Positions 23,840 through 37,498 of a stretch of DNA of 64,000 nt are shown piece after piece; position 1 is the stretch's first letter; the number at the start of each line of letters is the position of its first letter. The notes below the pieces were generated by a model. The model saw only the letters and a list, made by a program, of their open reading frames with translations. It did not search any database and had not been told where the DNA came from. The position numbers and the translations under genes are program-made. The DNA is from Endocalyx cinctus (Eukaryota > Ascomycota > Sordariomycetes > Amphisphaeriales > Apiosporaceae), in the NCBI GenBank assembly GCA_001600455.1, contig BCKC01000010.1, positions 1,680,556-1,744,555 on the forward strand, in the 5' to 3' direction.

Positions 23840-25674
23840 ATGTCTTCAACAAAACAGTTTTACCTCTTGGGTGAGGATCCCTCGAGTGCCATAGACGTCG
23901 AGATAACGTCCGACGTCACTTCTTTGGACAACCTCCAGGAGTTGACGGCATCTTACTTCTCCATCGTCGACTCTAAAGGTATACATATCCCAAACCCAGT
24001 ATCGACTCTTGCTCTATAATTATTATTAACGTTTCCTATTCAGGCATCGGTTTCTCCTCAAACGAGGATTACCTAACACTGCTCAGCGACGTATTAGCTT
24101 CGACGGAGCCCGTCGCCATCAGCATCGACGGGCAGTCCGTGCGGGAGATTCCCGGACCCAAGGGTCTTCCCTACGTGGGTAACTACTTCGAGGTCTATCC
24201 GGACCACCTAGGCAACCACCAGCGCCTGTTCGAGAAGTACGGCCCGCTGATCCAGACGACCAACTTCGGGACGACCATCTACACGACCAACGACCCGAAC
24301 CTGTCCAACATCGTGTTCGCCGAGTCCGAGTACTTCACCAAGAGCATCGGCGAGGGCCACCCCCTGTTCCCCATCAAGAACGAGCGCGCCGGCGTCTTCC
24401 TCGGCGACACCGACACCGAGGCGTGGCGCACGACGCACAAGTTCCTGCCGCCGGCCCTGGGCCCCAAAGCGGTCCGGCACTACGCGCCGACGATGCAGCG
24501 GACGGTCGAGGACAGCTTCGGCGTCTTCGACGAGCTCGACGCCCGCGGCGAGTCCTGGAACGTGTACGCGTACATGCTCAAGCTCGGCTCCCAGGCCGTC
24601 GGCAAGCTGATGCTCGGGATGGATTTCCACCACTTCGACGCCGTCGACGCCGGCCTCCACGAGATGGTCGTGCGGATCGCGCACGGCCTCGAGCTCACCA
24701 AGAAGCTGTCGGCTACCCCGGCCTGGATCAAGATGCTCCCCTTCGGAGACGCGAAGCGCTTGGCCGATACCACGGCCCGCATAGAGGCGATGCTGAACGA
24801 GTCGATCGCCGGCGCGGCCAAGGGCGTGGAGGACCTCGATCTTCAGGAGGCGGCGCTTAAGGCGGAGAACATGATCGGTAAGTAGATTCTATCATTCTTA
24901 TTATTTTCTAAAGGGAAAAAAAAGTGCCAATTGTAGGGGGAAAAAAAATTGCTAATTCGAGGAAAATTAAAATCAGACTACATCCTCCGCGCCAAGGACG
25001 GCAAAGGCAACAAGATCTCGCCGAGCGCGATTCAGGAACCGTTGGTGGTCGCGACCGGAGCCGGCTTCACGACGACGTCTAGCCTGCTCTCCTGGCTCAT
25101 CTACGGGCTCGTGACGTACCCCGGGATGCAGGAGCGGCTCCTGCAGGAGTTGGTCGACAACGACATCGCCGAGGATACGCAGCTGAACGCCGACGTGATC
25201 GGGAAGCTCGCTTTTCTCGACAAGTACGTCAAGGAGACGCAGCGGCGCCATAACCCGTCGTACCAGCCGGCGCGCACTTCTCGTAGGGACATGATCCTAC
25301 CCGGCGGGTACCGGTTACCCGCCGGCGCCGTCGTGATCCCGGCCCTCCATCATATCCACAATAACGCAGACCTGTGGGATAACCCGGCCCGGTTCGATCC
25401 GGATCGCTGGGATACGGAGGCGGTGAAGAATCGCGCGCCCGGCACGTACGCCCCCTTCGGCGCGGGGCCCCGCATGTGCATCGGCTTCAACTTCGCGCTC
25501 ATGGAGGTCAAGACGTTCCTCCCGAAGCTGGTGTACCGGTACAAGTTCTCCAAGTCGAACGACGTCGATCACGGCGCCGTCGTGGATTACGATCCGATGT
25601 TCTTGCTCATTCGACCGAATAACTTGTACGTGCGGGCCGAGAGGAGGGTGAAGTGGCCGCCTAAGAGCCGGTGA
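23840..25674 (+). CDS. Cytochrome P450 with a non-anchor N-terminal extension
   Basis: Three exons (23840-23978, 24044-24877, 24977-25674) join in frame to 556 residues. P450 hallmarks: proline-rich REIPGPKGLP at about 80, ETQR of the K-helix (E411-R414), FDPDRW, and the haem loop FGAGPRMCIG with Cys492. The I-helix reads GAGFTTTSS (352-360), with Thr where most P450s have Asp/Glu, so the usual acid-alcohol pair for proton delivery is altered. The first 80 residues are hydrophilic, lack a transmembrane helix and look like a small alpha/beta (ubiquitin-like?) domain. I recall a conserved ascomycete P450 group with this same start and TTTSS helix, so both features are likely family traits and not damage. 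Substrate unknown. Probably cytosolic or peripherally bound. The first ATG is used. Confidence 0.9.
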
Positions 25675-27914
<2,240 letters not shown>

Positions 27915-28719
27915 ATTAGGAAAGGAGAGGGGAATCAGAAGTGGATGGAACTTTCGATGCTTTTATTTATTTATTTACGTGGGGGCTTGAGGTTTGTGGA
28001 ACGGGCCTTGTTATTTCGAAAGTCTAGGCCACGTGCCTTTTTTATAACAGATATGTTCAAAGGAAATGAAGAAAAAAACTAAACAGAAGTAAGAAACTAG
28101 GCTTAAGTAGCTGAATTATTAGCAAAACAAACCTTTGCATGCTTACCAGAATAATCAGCCACTAAATACTCCGTGATGATAAGAAGCTCTGGCCATGCCT
28201 GAATTGTCGTTGAAACACTGCCTATGTGGCATTGATATTATCTTGCATAGTACGCCCCAATCACCCGATCATGCGTTCCCTGTTGTCACCTTTAAGACAA
28301 AGGTGCGTCCCTTGACTCGCATCTTATGTATTATATCAGCCCGTAATTTCTACTTAGTCGGCGGTCCGTGCCGAACCGAAGTCAATCTACAAGTGAAAGG
28401 TCACTTCTTTTTGTTTATTGTTTTTATTTTATTTTTTCTTACGGCGGGGGGATAGAGGTTGCTACTGCGGCTATGACGACGACGAAAATTTATGTACTTA
28501 AGATAAGAATTATGAGAGATCATGCGGTAAAGTAGCCACGAGGAGGGAAAGGAGGGGGAAGAGGACAGCAAGTAAAGACGCTTGATTGCAGCTATGCTCC
28601 AGAATATATAGACTTCTCCCCTCTCCCAATTATTTTAACCCACCCAGGTTAACCTAGCAATCAACAATCGAACTCCGAGTTCCAATCCCATATTTTAACA
28701 CTCTTAATCAATAATCATC
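27915..28719. other. Intergenic, no gene seen
   Basis: 805 bp between two same-strand genes. The 86-codon frame at 28195-28455 has no family features. The end holds the promoter of the HsbA-like gene. Confidence 0.6.
28605..28610 (+). promoter_or_regulatory. Probable TATA box of the HsbA-like gene
   Basis: TATATA lies 110 bases upstream of the start codon and is followed by a C/T-rich tract, the usual layout of a regulated fungal promoter. Confidence 0.45.
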
Positions 28720-29610
28720 ATGAAATTAACATTTTTTGTACTGACATTCTTCGCCGTACTCTCCGCAGCAGCTCTGACGGCAGATGACATTATCAATTTG
28801 CTGGTTGAATTCAAGGAAACAGCCAAGCAACTGCAACATACGGCGTCCAAGGTATCTTTCAATGACACATACGAACTTGCTCAACACAGGGGATACTTAT
28901 ATGTAAGAGGGTTTTTTTTTTTTTTAATAGCCAACGCATCTCTTTGTACATCTCATTCCGTAATAGTTCTACAGAGTGAAGCTCTCTGTCGACGATGAAC
29001 AAGCAACTCACTAATTACTCTTAACTATCGCTCAGGATGTCGTACAAGGCCTGAACGGGGCGGTATCCTTCGGCGACGAGATCAGGCCCCTGATGAACGG
29101 GTCCGAACCCATCAACAACGCCAACAAAATCGAAGACATCAAGAACGCATACGTCGACTTCGCCGAAGCTCATGTGAAGCTCTTCAAGACCATGACCCGC
29201 CACGCGTACCTATACGGGTACAAGCCCTTGGGCGAGAAACCAGGAAGGCCGGTGACGTCGGCCTTGAAAGCTGTCGAGAATCTTATCGACGTAAGTTATA
29301 ATATATAATTATCATATCCTTCCGGCCCCCTCTTTTTGTTTTCTTCTTTTTTTTTTCTCGTTCTATATTACTTCGACAATTGCGAGAAGACCGAATTTTT
29401 CAATAAATATTATTATTAACGATAGTAAAAAACTAACACGCACAACTTTTTTATTCGCAAAAGGAATTTACGCATTTTATAATGCGTGAGATCCCATCTA
29501 GAACGATGCCGGTCAGATGGGTTCTGCTTTATGAATATCGTCATGTGATCAGAAAGCTGCATAAATGTATCAGGAGATATTCAGGCCCGTGGACGACTTC
29601 CCAGGTCTAA
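28720..29610 (+). CDS. HsbA-like secreted helical protein
   Basis: Three exons (28720-28902, 29036-29290, 29464-29610), all phase 0, give 194 residues. The signal peptide is MKLTFFVLTFFAVLSAAALT. The mature part is all helical with a pattern like hydrophobic-surface-binding protein A and the Mp1-type cell-wall proteins: an N-terminal ADDIINLLVEFKE helix, a central segment ending in VDFAEAHVKLFKTM, and PVTSALKAVENLID before the last helix. No cysteine-rich or GPI signal is seen. HsbA-type proteins are secreted, bind hydrophobic surfaces or lipids and can recruit cutinase. The last intron ends in AAG, a poor acceptor, but a CTAAC branch site precedes it and the joined frame (LIDEFTHFIMREIPSR) continues the helical pattern to a stop. 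If that intron were wrong, only the last 48 residues would change. Confidence 0.7.
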
Positions 29611-30220
29611 GATCACTGTTTTTATGCGGTGAATCTTACTCTTGATAAATAATACCTACGCAAGCACAGTTGATTAGGTAGCAGGTGGAGTAGGGAGTCT
29701 AATATACGGTATGGTCGAGAATGGGGAATTTCTGATGATAGAAAGGGAATGCGAAGAAAAGAATTGCAGTCAGTTTGGTCGTACGGGTGTACTGCACAAT
29801 TTGTGGTTTGTTTGTATTTTATCTTTTTTTTTTGTAGAGTTAACTTTTCATGTCGGGGTCTATGAATCACCTGTCCCAGGATATTATTTATGTCCTATTA
29901 TTTAATCAGTTTTACGAAATAAAAATTCCCCCTTTCATTCACAAAGCGCTTCTTCTCCTTCAGTCAATCACATGAGTATCTTAATAAACTATCAGGATTA
30001 GAGAACGATTTGAAACGAAATTAAAAATATACCACGTAATTATGAAGAAAAATAAATAAATACTCTAGTACAACCGGTTATTCATACAAAAGGAAGCGGG
30101 TGGAATGGCACCCATGAGAACAATCCAGGCTCAGTCTACTATAATAAAAGCCGCCTGAACCGCCGAATTCCATCCCTCCCACTAAACAAGAAGAAAAATA
30201 TGTTCTTAATCCAAGCTCAT
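29611..30220. other. Convergent intergenic region, no gene seen
   Basis: 610 bp between the 3' ends of the HsbA-like gene and the large b5-module gene. Short frames on both strands lack features. Confidence 0.6.
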
Positions 30221-33200
30221 CTAATAATGATAATCGATATCCATATACGTGCACTCGGCGCTGTTGCCGTATTCATCTTCCGCATCGTCCTCGTCCATGA
30301 GGATTTCGCCGGGACGGAGTATCTCGCCGTGGTTCTGCCTCGCCCGCCTCGAACTCGGCACCTGCCACGGCCTCCTGGGGGAGCTGGAGGGGGAGCGCGT
30401 TTTAATGGTACCGTCGGGGTTGATCAGGTACATGCCTATCCTGAGATGACTGTAGTTCTGCTCGAGCCACCTGCCGACTTCCCCACTTTGGACCGCCTCG
30501 CCCAGCCAGTTTGTTTGTATCCGGTGCTCGTAAAGCCAGAAATACCTGAATATGTCTGAAGAGGAGCGACAGAGGGAGAAAAAAAAAAGAAGTAAAAAGT
30601 TTTAGCCAAATGTCTAGCGATACGAAAACAAAAGATTATGTGGTGGATTACATGGGGGGTGGTTTAACTTACTGGTTACATCATAAATGACGTGGTTCCA
30701 TGTCACAACATTTGGTTCTGCGGTTGTGACCGGGAACGAGGCCTTAAACTCGAAGTAATCATATTGGTTTTCCCTATAATCTCGTGGCCCAATAGCCGGA
30801 ACAATCGCTACGATAGCTTCCTTATGATTTAGTGCCAAATCCAGCAATACTCTGTGGCTTGGATTTTCTGGATCCCTGCTGGCTTCAGTTGCGTCGAGGC
30901 CGGTAAGGGGGCGTAATTCTCTTATCAAGTCCTCGCTCATATTTTTAATCGCTAGAATTGTTAACTGAGTTAGTACTGTAAACCCGGACATTATTATTCG
31001 ATGAGATAAGGGAAGAAAAAAAAAAGGCTTCATCCCATACATCTAATATTGTATATCTCCTCCCCTACGCGTATATTTCCTTGCCATACCCTGAGATAAT
31101 CTTCACTGAGGCGAGAGCGTTCAACTTCTGGAACAATACGACCGACCCGCATAGCTCTAAACCGTGGCTCCATGAGCATATTCGCTGGGTGTCTCGCTTC
31201 GTTGTATCTTGCGGTCGCATCCTTCCCGGTACATCGAAGAAGTATTTCTCTCCCTCCCGGATGATCCTCGAAGTATTCTGGTACCATTACGTTATGTTAG
31301 TAAAGTTGATACAGAGGTGCGAAGAAAATGAAGCGAAATGAAGGTTGGATCAAAGGATATTTTGATTATTCATACCGCCGACGTCGTAAACAATGCCATT
31401 GATTGCCATCCAAAATCCTAAACTAGGATTGTCATGATGAGCCAGTTGCCTCGGGGTGAGCGTGACAGGTAATTCCGAGTCTTCCATCGTCACGTCTGCA
31501 TCTGTATTATCCCAAGTCCTTTTCACGATTCCAAATCGGTACGGCGCCAATCTGTTAGCCCAAATTTCGCGTCTGTCTAGGGATAGGAACCCGTTGTCGC
31601 TGCTTATTTCGTCCCTCTCCTCTTGGCTGGCGAAGAAGAAATCTTTTCAAAAAACACAATTCATTAGTTTTTTTTTTTTTTTTTTTTTTTAATTCTGAAT
31701 ATATGAGCGATAGTTGAGAGATGAAAGATACTTACTAGTAATGTCGTATACGCTTCCGTCACCTAATGTGATCCAGTGCGGGCGGCCGTATAAGCCATCT
31801 CGATAGCTTATCTCGTCGAGGCTTACACGGCACAAGAGCCTTCCTATGGGATCCAAAGCCAATATGCCCCGAATGAAGTTGTCATTGAGATCGGTTTCCA
31901 AGTCTGGACGGAGAAAAAGTCCTTCTCTGTCTTTGTGTAGGTAATTATCTAGGACTCTTTCCCATCCAACTCCTTGAAATGCCATGACGGCTAAAGAATC
32001 AATTTTGTTAGCAACAGTTTTTTTTTTTTTTTTTGCTTCTTTATCCTCTTTTCTTTTCTCCTTTTTTTTTTTTTCTTTCAAGATAAAAGAAAAACATAAA
32101 AATACTTACGAGTGATATTCAAAACCGCCTGGTCCGACTTTCGAATTATCCAAGCACTGTTATCGCTGCGATGTTCAGCAACCTCGCTAATGCTAAACCA
32201 GATGCCGAGGCCAGCACTATTCCTGTCTCTGACAAAAGGAGCACCGGGAGGCATCCGCTGCAGGATATCCGGATCGGTACTCATCGCGCTATCAATGTCC
32301 AGGAAGTTGTATACATTTGCTCCAGGAATGTAGCAAGGGATGTATGGGTTTTCATCAGGACCCGCACTTGGGTTTATCTTCACCCACGGCCTGGTATTGT
32401 AGGGCGGTACAACAAAGTTGAAATCAAAGAACATCTGGGGTCTCTGACTGACGTCCGGCACCTCTCGGAGTTGCATTTCTATATCATCTTTGACTACATT
32501 CATGGACAAAAAAAAAAGAGATTAGAACGTGGTTTTATACAAAAGGGGGGGCAGAATTGTAGAAGTAATCGAGAAGGAAATGTATACATACGCTGAATAA
32601 TACGAGATATCCAGAATTGATTTATTTCTATGTTCTTTTTTACCATATGAACAAGAACTTTCGTGGCTAGATCTATATATTGCATTTGGTCGGTGATGAC
32701 GACCGGCTCATCGTTGTTGGAAATGTCGTAGCTGGTCCTCCCACCGTACTTTATATGGTTGGTGCTTCCAGTAACATACCGCCCCGTAAATATGTCTGGA
32801 ACAAACTCTCCTCGTTTTCGTGCCTCCCTCGCACTCTCAGGCTGTATTAGGTACATGGGACCCGTTCTTACTTTTTCGGTGGTTATTTCGCCCTGCGGCT
32901 TGACGGGAATGCAGGCAAACATCAGATATCCTAGTAGGTAAGATAACCACACATTCGAACTGCCGTACTGGAGGGGATATGCGCCGGCGTTCAGGGAATT
33001 CCTGTATAGCTCATTTAGCAAGAGCTTTTCCGCGCTGTTTAGGCAGTCGTCGTGTTGTCTTAGCGCGTGATTCTTTTGGAACAACGAGATCTCGCAGAGC
33101 ATCCAATGCCAGGACCAGGGGGACACCTCCCATTTATGCTTCTCTTCCCTCGTCCAAGGCAAATGTTTTGATACCTCCTGGTTTGCGAAAGAGACGAGGT

Positions 33201-35352
33201 ATCGTAAATTGTCCAATTCGGGGCCAAAAATTCCCCTGTCCTCCGTCGCGTCGGCGGGCCGCACAGGTCGCTGACCTTTGATGATGACGCTATACGGTGT
33301 CGCCCGTTGACCTATAACTTCCAGTCGCTTCGGGATCTTGAGGCACTGCGATCCATATTTCGGGACGGTAGTTTGCCAGAACTCTTCCGTCAATAGGCTG
33401 GACGACCATACGAACGGGATGTGTATTCCGGTTCTGTTTTCGTTAAAGAATAATGTTTTTATTTCATCCGAAACAGTGATTCCATATGAATTCAGGAAAT
33501 GGCCTTTATACCATTGTCCATTAAAGTGTGATTGGTCAAAAGATGGTTTTGCGTGGACTGTGGTACCGAAGACCTTCTTCTCAAAGGACTCTCCCAGCTC
33601 TGAAAAGTCGTCTTCTATCCATCTCTTTTCCCTCTCATCAGTATAGACACTCAGCGGGGCAAAGAGAAAAGAGGAAAGGGGAAAGTGAAAATAAAGTCAT
33701 ACAGGTTCTCTGTGCCTATTTTGCGTAGTGGCGTTTGATGTATATCGAAGATCCCCAGCGAGTAAAGCGTGCTATATGATATTTAATCAGTACAATAGAT
33801 TCATGATATGAAATGGTTGAATTCCAAATTTCTCACCATGAGCTCATGCAATACCTAAGATTGACAAGTTAGCTTACACGAATATTTATGAATTTTAGAT
33901 AATTAGATGTCAAGGCAACTTACCGTCAATGCCAGGTTGGTATAAGCACGACATCGTGAGGATACGGTAGCCTCAGGGTCTAATAATCCTCTTATAGGCC
34001 AAACAGCTATGGAGATTAGTACGGCATGATTGGGATTTTGCGCACTAAATTGGGGTGGCCAATTGGTCGATCCCCACGGCAAATCATCGTTTGCTTTATC
34101 ACGGTCTGATTCGTCTAAGAATGACCATATTACACATCTTGTCCTCGCCTCGAATGCTCTAACAAAGGCTTCTCGATAGAAGTGTCCATCTGTAGAACCA
34201 TCTTTGGGTAGGTTTCTTGGTTTGAAATAGTGAATGACATCCTTTTGACGGCCAAGTTTTTTCGGATTGCCCGTAGCCCTCTTCGCCCTTGTTTGGACTT
34301 TCCCGTCCTCGGTCATAGTGCCCAAGATTAGCGAATCTAGCCTAAAAGATAATATGATAAGTTAGAAATAAATCCTTTCCTCCTGGGGGGCAGGATGTCC
34401 TAATGTAATAACAAAAGGCAACAAGAATGAAATGCAGTAATTCGGGTTAACTTACCATTCATTTCGCTCGTCAATGAGCAAGTATAATATCCGGTTGGCT
34501 AACTCGAATACTATGCGCAAATGTTCCCAAACTGCCGGATCCTCTGCCGAGATTCTTTTGTCTCCCTCAAGCCCATCGTCGATTGTATCGGAACGGGGCT
34601 GAAAAGACAGCTTGGAGGCAAGTTCCACATAGCGGTCATAGACTTTATACCTCCTGAAGCAGGAAAGCCAAGTGGATTCGTCGACCGTGATAAGCGAGTT
34701 GTTGAAGGCCACGTCGTCTTCCTCCCCACGTCGCATGCCGCCGAATCTGCCTCCGTATCCGAGGTCGTTCAGCGGGGCCGTCTGCCAGGTTCTCGCGCCG
34801 GAGAGCTCGGTTAACTGGTGTCTTCCGTTGCGCCAGGCTTGGTTCAGCATTATATTATCCGGGACTAAATTCGTTTCGTACAGTTCGCCGACATATTTTG
34901 GCTGTAGGAGGCTGGGCCAGTATGGTTGCAGTCCAGAGCTGCGAGACCCGAGGAAATTTAGGTAACGGACGTCATTTGGGTTTCCATAATAGTCGCAAAA
35001 CTAAAAAAAAAAGACAAGAAGAACGAAAGGAAACAATTAGTTATCAGCACCTGTTTCTGTCTCTACATCTCTTATATTTTCATTCCTACGGGTATTTTGA
35101 CAATAACCATGAATACTCGAAGAGTGCTGCCAGAATATAACGCGGATATTTTATCCATTGAAAAGGAAGGCTACATGGACTAAAAGGGCTACGTACCGGA
35201 GTCAAGGGCCGCTCGTTTATACTTTCTCGTGTAAATTCATTGGCGAGAGGGGGTTCCTGTAAAGTTGCAGGCGCTGAAGCCGCCGAAGCCGCCGAGGCGT
35301 TCGACGAGCTCGACTTTGCTGGGCTTGCCGGTGTTGACTGACTCTTGCTCAT
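30221..35352 (-). CDS. Large HExxH protein with tandem cytochrome b5-like modules
   Basis: Twelve exons close in frame to 1334 residues: 35352-35197, 35000-34456, 34341-33924, 33854-33837, 33771-33703, 33633-32592, 32493-32110, 31990-31736, 31642-31376, 31277-31041, 30951-30673, 30555-30221. After a Ser/Ala-rich disordered start, residues 53-420 look like a zincin-type fold: HELMH at 376-380 (HExxH) and a later conserved SELGESFE (414 on) that could supply a third ligand. Residues 403-750 I do not recognise. From about 846 a series of b5-like modules follows; only one has the complete b5 signature (YDVGEYFEDHPGG, H1057, and H1081 in NEARHPAN), so only one is likely to bind haem. The others keep the strand before the haem site (VLNIT, VYDIT, IYNIR, IYDVT) but lack HPGG. 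The end is basic then acidic. Exon 6's start (33633 or 33624) is the weakest junction. No signal peptide: intracellular. Confidence 0.8.
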
Positions 35353-36452
35353 CTTCAAATCTTTAGCCGAGATTACACTTAAATGTAACTAAGTGTAAGC
35401 TTTTAGTTCTTCAGCTAAACCAGAAAACGGTCAAATAGGTAGTGTAATACATGGAAGACAAGGATGAATTTCAACTTTTCTGAGATACACCTTCTTTGAC
35501 AAAGAAGGGGCGAATTTCCTCAGAAAAAAAGAAAAGAAAAGGAAAAGGGCAAAAACAATCGGGCAGATTACGAACAAAAGATACCAATCTGTCGCTGGTT
35601 GCAGTCAAAATGTTGAATCATGTAACAAGGAATAAGTTATGAATCAATGTTTCTAGATGAAAGCATGTGCGAGTATGCCTCTTGTCCGAGACATTTTTTT
35701 TCTCCTCTTCTCGGCCTACTATTAATAGATGATAGCTATTAATTTCACAATAATTATCTCAAATGCTTTGATATATAAATAACTTTACGTATAAGCTTAT
35801 CCAAGTTCTACAATCAAAAAGATCATGGCACCAAACATCGAGTATTTCCAGTTCTACGACCTGTAAGAGTATATACCTGACGTATTCAAAAAAGCGGAAA
35901 TAATGAAGACATAAGAAAAAGAAATCCCGGAATATCTCTGTAGCTAATTTCGACATTAATGTTTCAGCATAGAGTCATGTATCCGTGAACAATGTGCCCC
36001 CTTGTAATTCTTGTTGATAATAACCACATCCGAGTACCAAGCTGCTATACGATATGATTAAATAAGTTTAGGGTTTCGCATATTCCATGCGGTGATACTT
36101 TAGTAATGTTGCTACACCAAGGCCAGGTTTTGTATCATTGGCCGAACACATAATTACTTCAGTCGCGTAACGTTGACTACCAAGATTCATATTTCAAGAA
36201 TGTGGCGTATTCTTGTCAATAATTAGGCCATGAGTGTCAGGCATTTAATTGGGACGGTGCAATACGATTTAAGGATAATTAAATCGAATTATGCGGATGA
36301 AATTGTAACACTAACTCGCTCTAATAGCGTATTTTGGTTGCTAGACGTCGCGGGATATGAACAAGGTAGAGGCATCTCCCTTCCCACCCAACATTTCCAG
36401 GATCTTGGTAATTAGATAACAGTTTCAATTTAAACCAACTCATCCCATCCCC
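35353..36452. other. Intergenic, no gene seen
   Basis: 1.1 kb holding the promoter of the b5-module gene and the region downstream of the LPMO gene. Frames at 35759-35956 and 36230-36415 are AT-rich without features. Confidence 0.6.
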
Positions 36453-37498
36453 TCAACCACCGATAGAATCAAAGTACGAAGTGATCTCCCCCTGCCTCAC
36501 GAGCGCCTCGTACTGATCCTCGTAATACTCCGCGTCGGCCTCTTCGCCCTCGCCCGTGGGGCTCACGACCGTCCGCTCCTTCGGCTCCAGGACGACGTCG
36601 GTCCCGCTCACGTACACGGCCGGGCCCACGAACGGGTACGACGTGCTGTTAGACGTGACGTCGAAGTGGAAGCCCGGCTCCTCGAGCGCGTAGGCGCCCG
36701 GGAATTTCACGCCTTTCGGGGTCGCCGTGCCGTCGCCTGTTACCTTGAAGTTGAAGCACGTCATGTAGAACTGGGGACCGAGAGGGAACCCTTCGAACCC
36801 TTCAGGGCTGGATACGGCGAAATGCAAAGCGATGATCTGCGAATGTAAGTGGTTAGTCGCGAAGCGAATTTTTTTTTTTTTTTTTTTCGATCGACTCACC
36901 TCGTTGCGCACGATATAATTCCCCGGCTTAATATCGGCCGGGATCTGAGCCGTCCAAGTACCGTTCGTATCATCCATCATCCTCACGTTACTCCAGACGC
37001 CGTTCTCGTCGACGGTATCCTCGCTGAACTTGAAGAACTCGATCTCGTTCACGTCGACGTCGGCGACGTCCCCTTCGTAAGGGGCCATCCAGGCCGTGAT
37101 CGGACCCTTGTGGCTGTACAGCCAGTGGGACCACGCAAAAGTGACGTTGCTGCCGGCGCGCACCTCGGCGATGTCGCCCGGCGTCGGGCTGTGCACGCGG
37201 TCGCAGGCCATGTCCTTGCTGGTAACGTCCGTTACCGGGGAGGTGGACCCGCCGCCGTAGGAGATGCGAGACGCGGTGCTGTTCGGTCGGCGGTCGAGGA
37301 AGATGTCCCATCCCGGATATCTACAGGGCGGGGAAATAGAAATTTGGTATTAGCGGGTTTGTTAATGAATAGCGAATGACGATCTCCACTCCTCGGAGAG
37401 ACTTACACGGTGTTGTCGGCGGTGATACGGTAGACGTATCCGTGGGCCAGGGCCTGCGCCGCGAAGCCGAGGACGGCAGCAACTTGCAGTGTCCGCAT
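36453..37498 (-). CDS. AA9 lytic polysaccharide monooxygenase
   Basis: Three exons (37498-37407, 37320-36900, 36836-36453) give 298 residues. An 18-residue signal peptide ends ALA and exposes His19, the first residue of the copper histidine brace (HGYVYRI). The second ligand is H101 in SHKGPITAWMAPY and the axial Tyr is Y195 in GPQFYMTC; the EIIALH segment with H176 is also present. These define AA9 (formerly GH61), secreted copper enzymes that oxidatively cleave cellulose or related glucans. There is no CBM1; instead the protein ends in an acidic, Tyr-rich tail of about 40 residues (EEADAEYYEDQYEALVRQG). A poly(T) tract on the plus strand lies in the second intron. Both introns are canonical GT..AG. 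Confidence 0.93.

Noticed and set aside
30221..31287. Separate small cytochrome b5 genes in the 30-32 kb region
   Set aside because: Each open piece lacks its own start and ends at a GT donor in the same phase; joined with the upstream exons the frame closes exactly, so one large gene is simpler.
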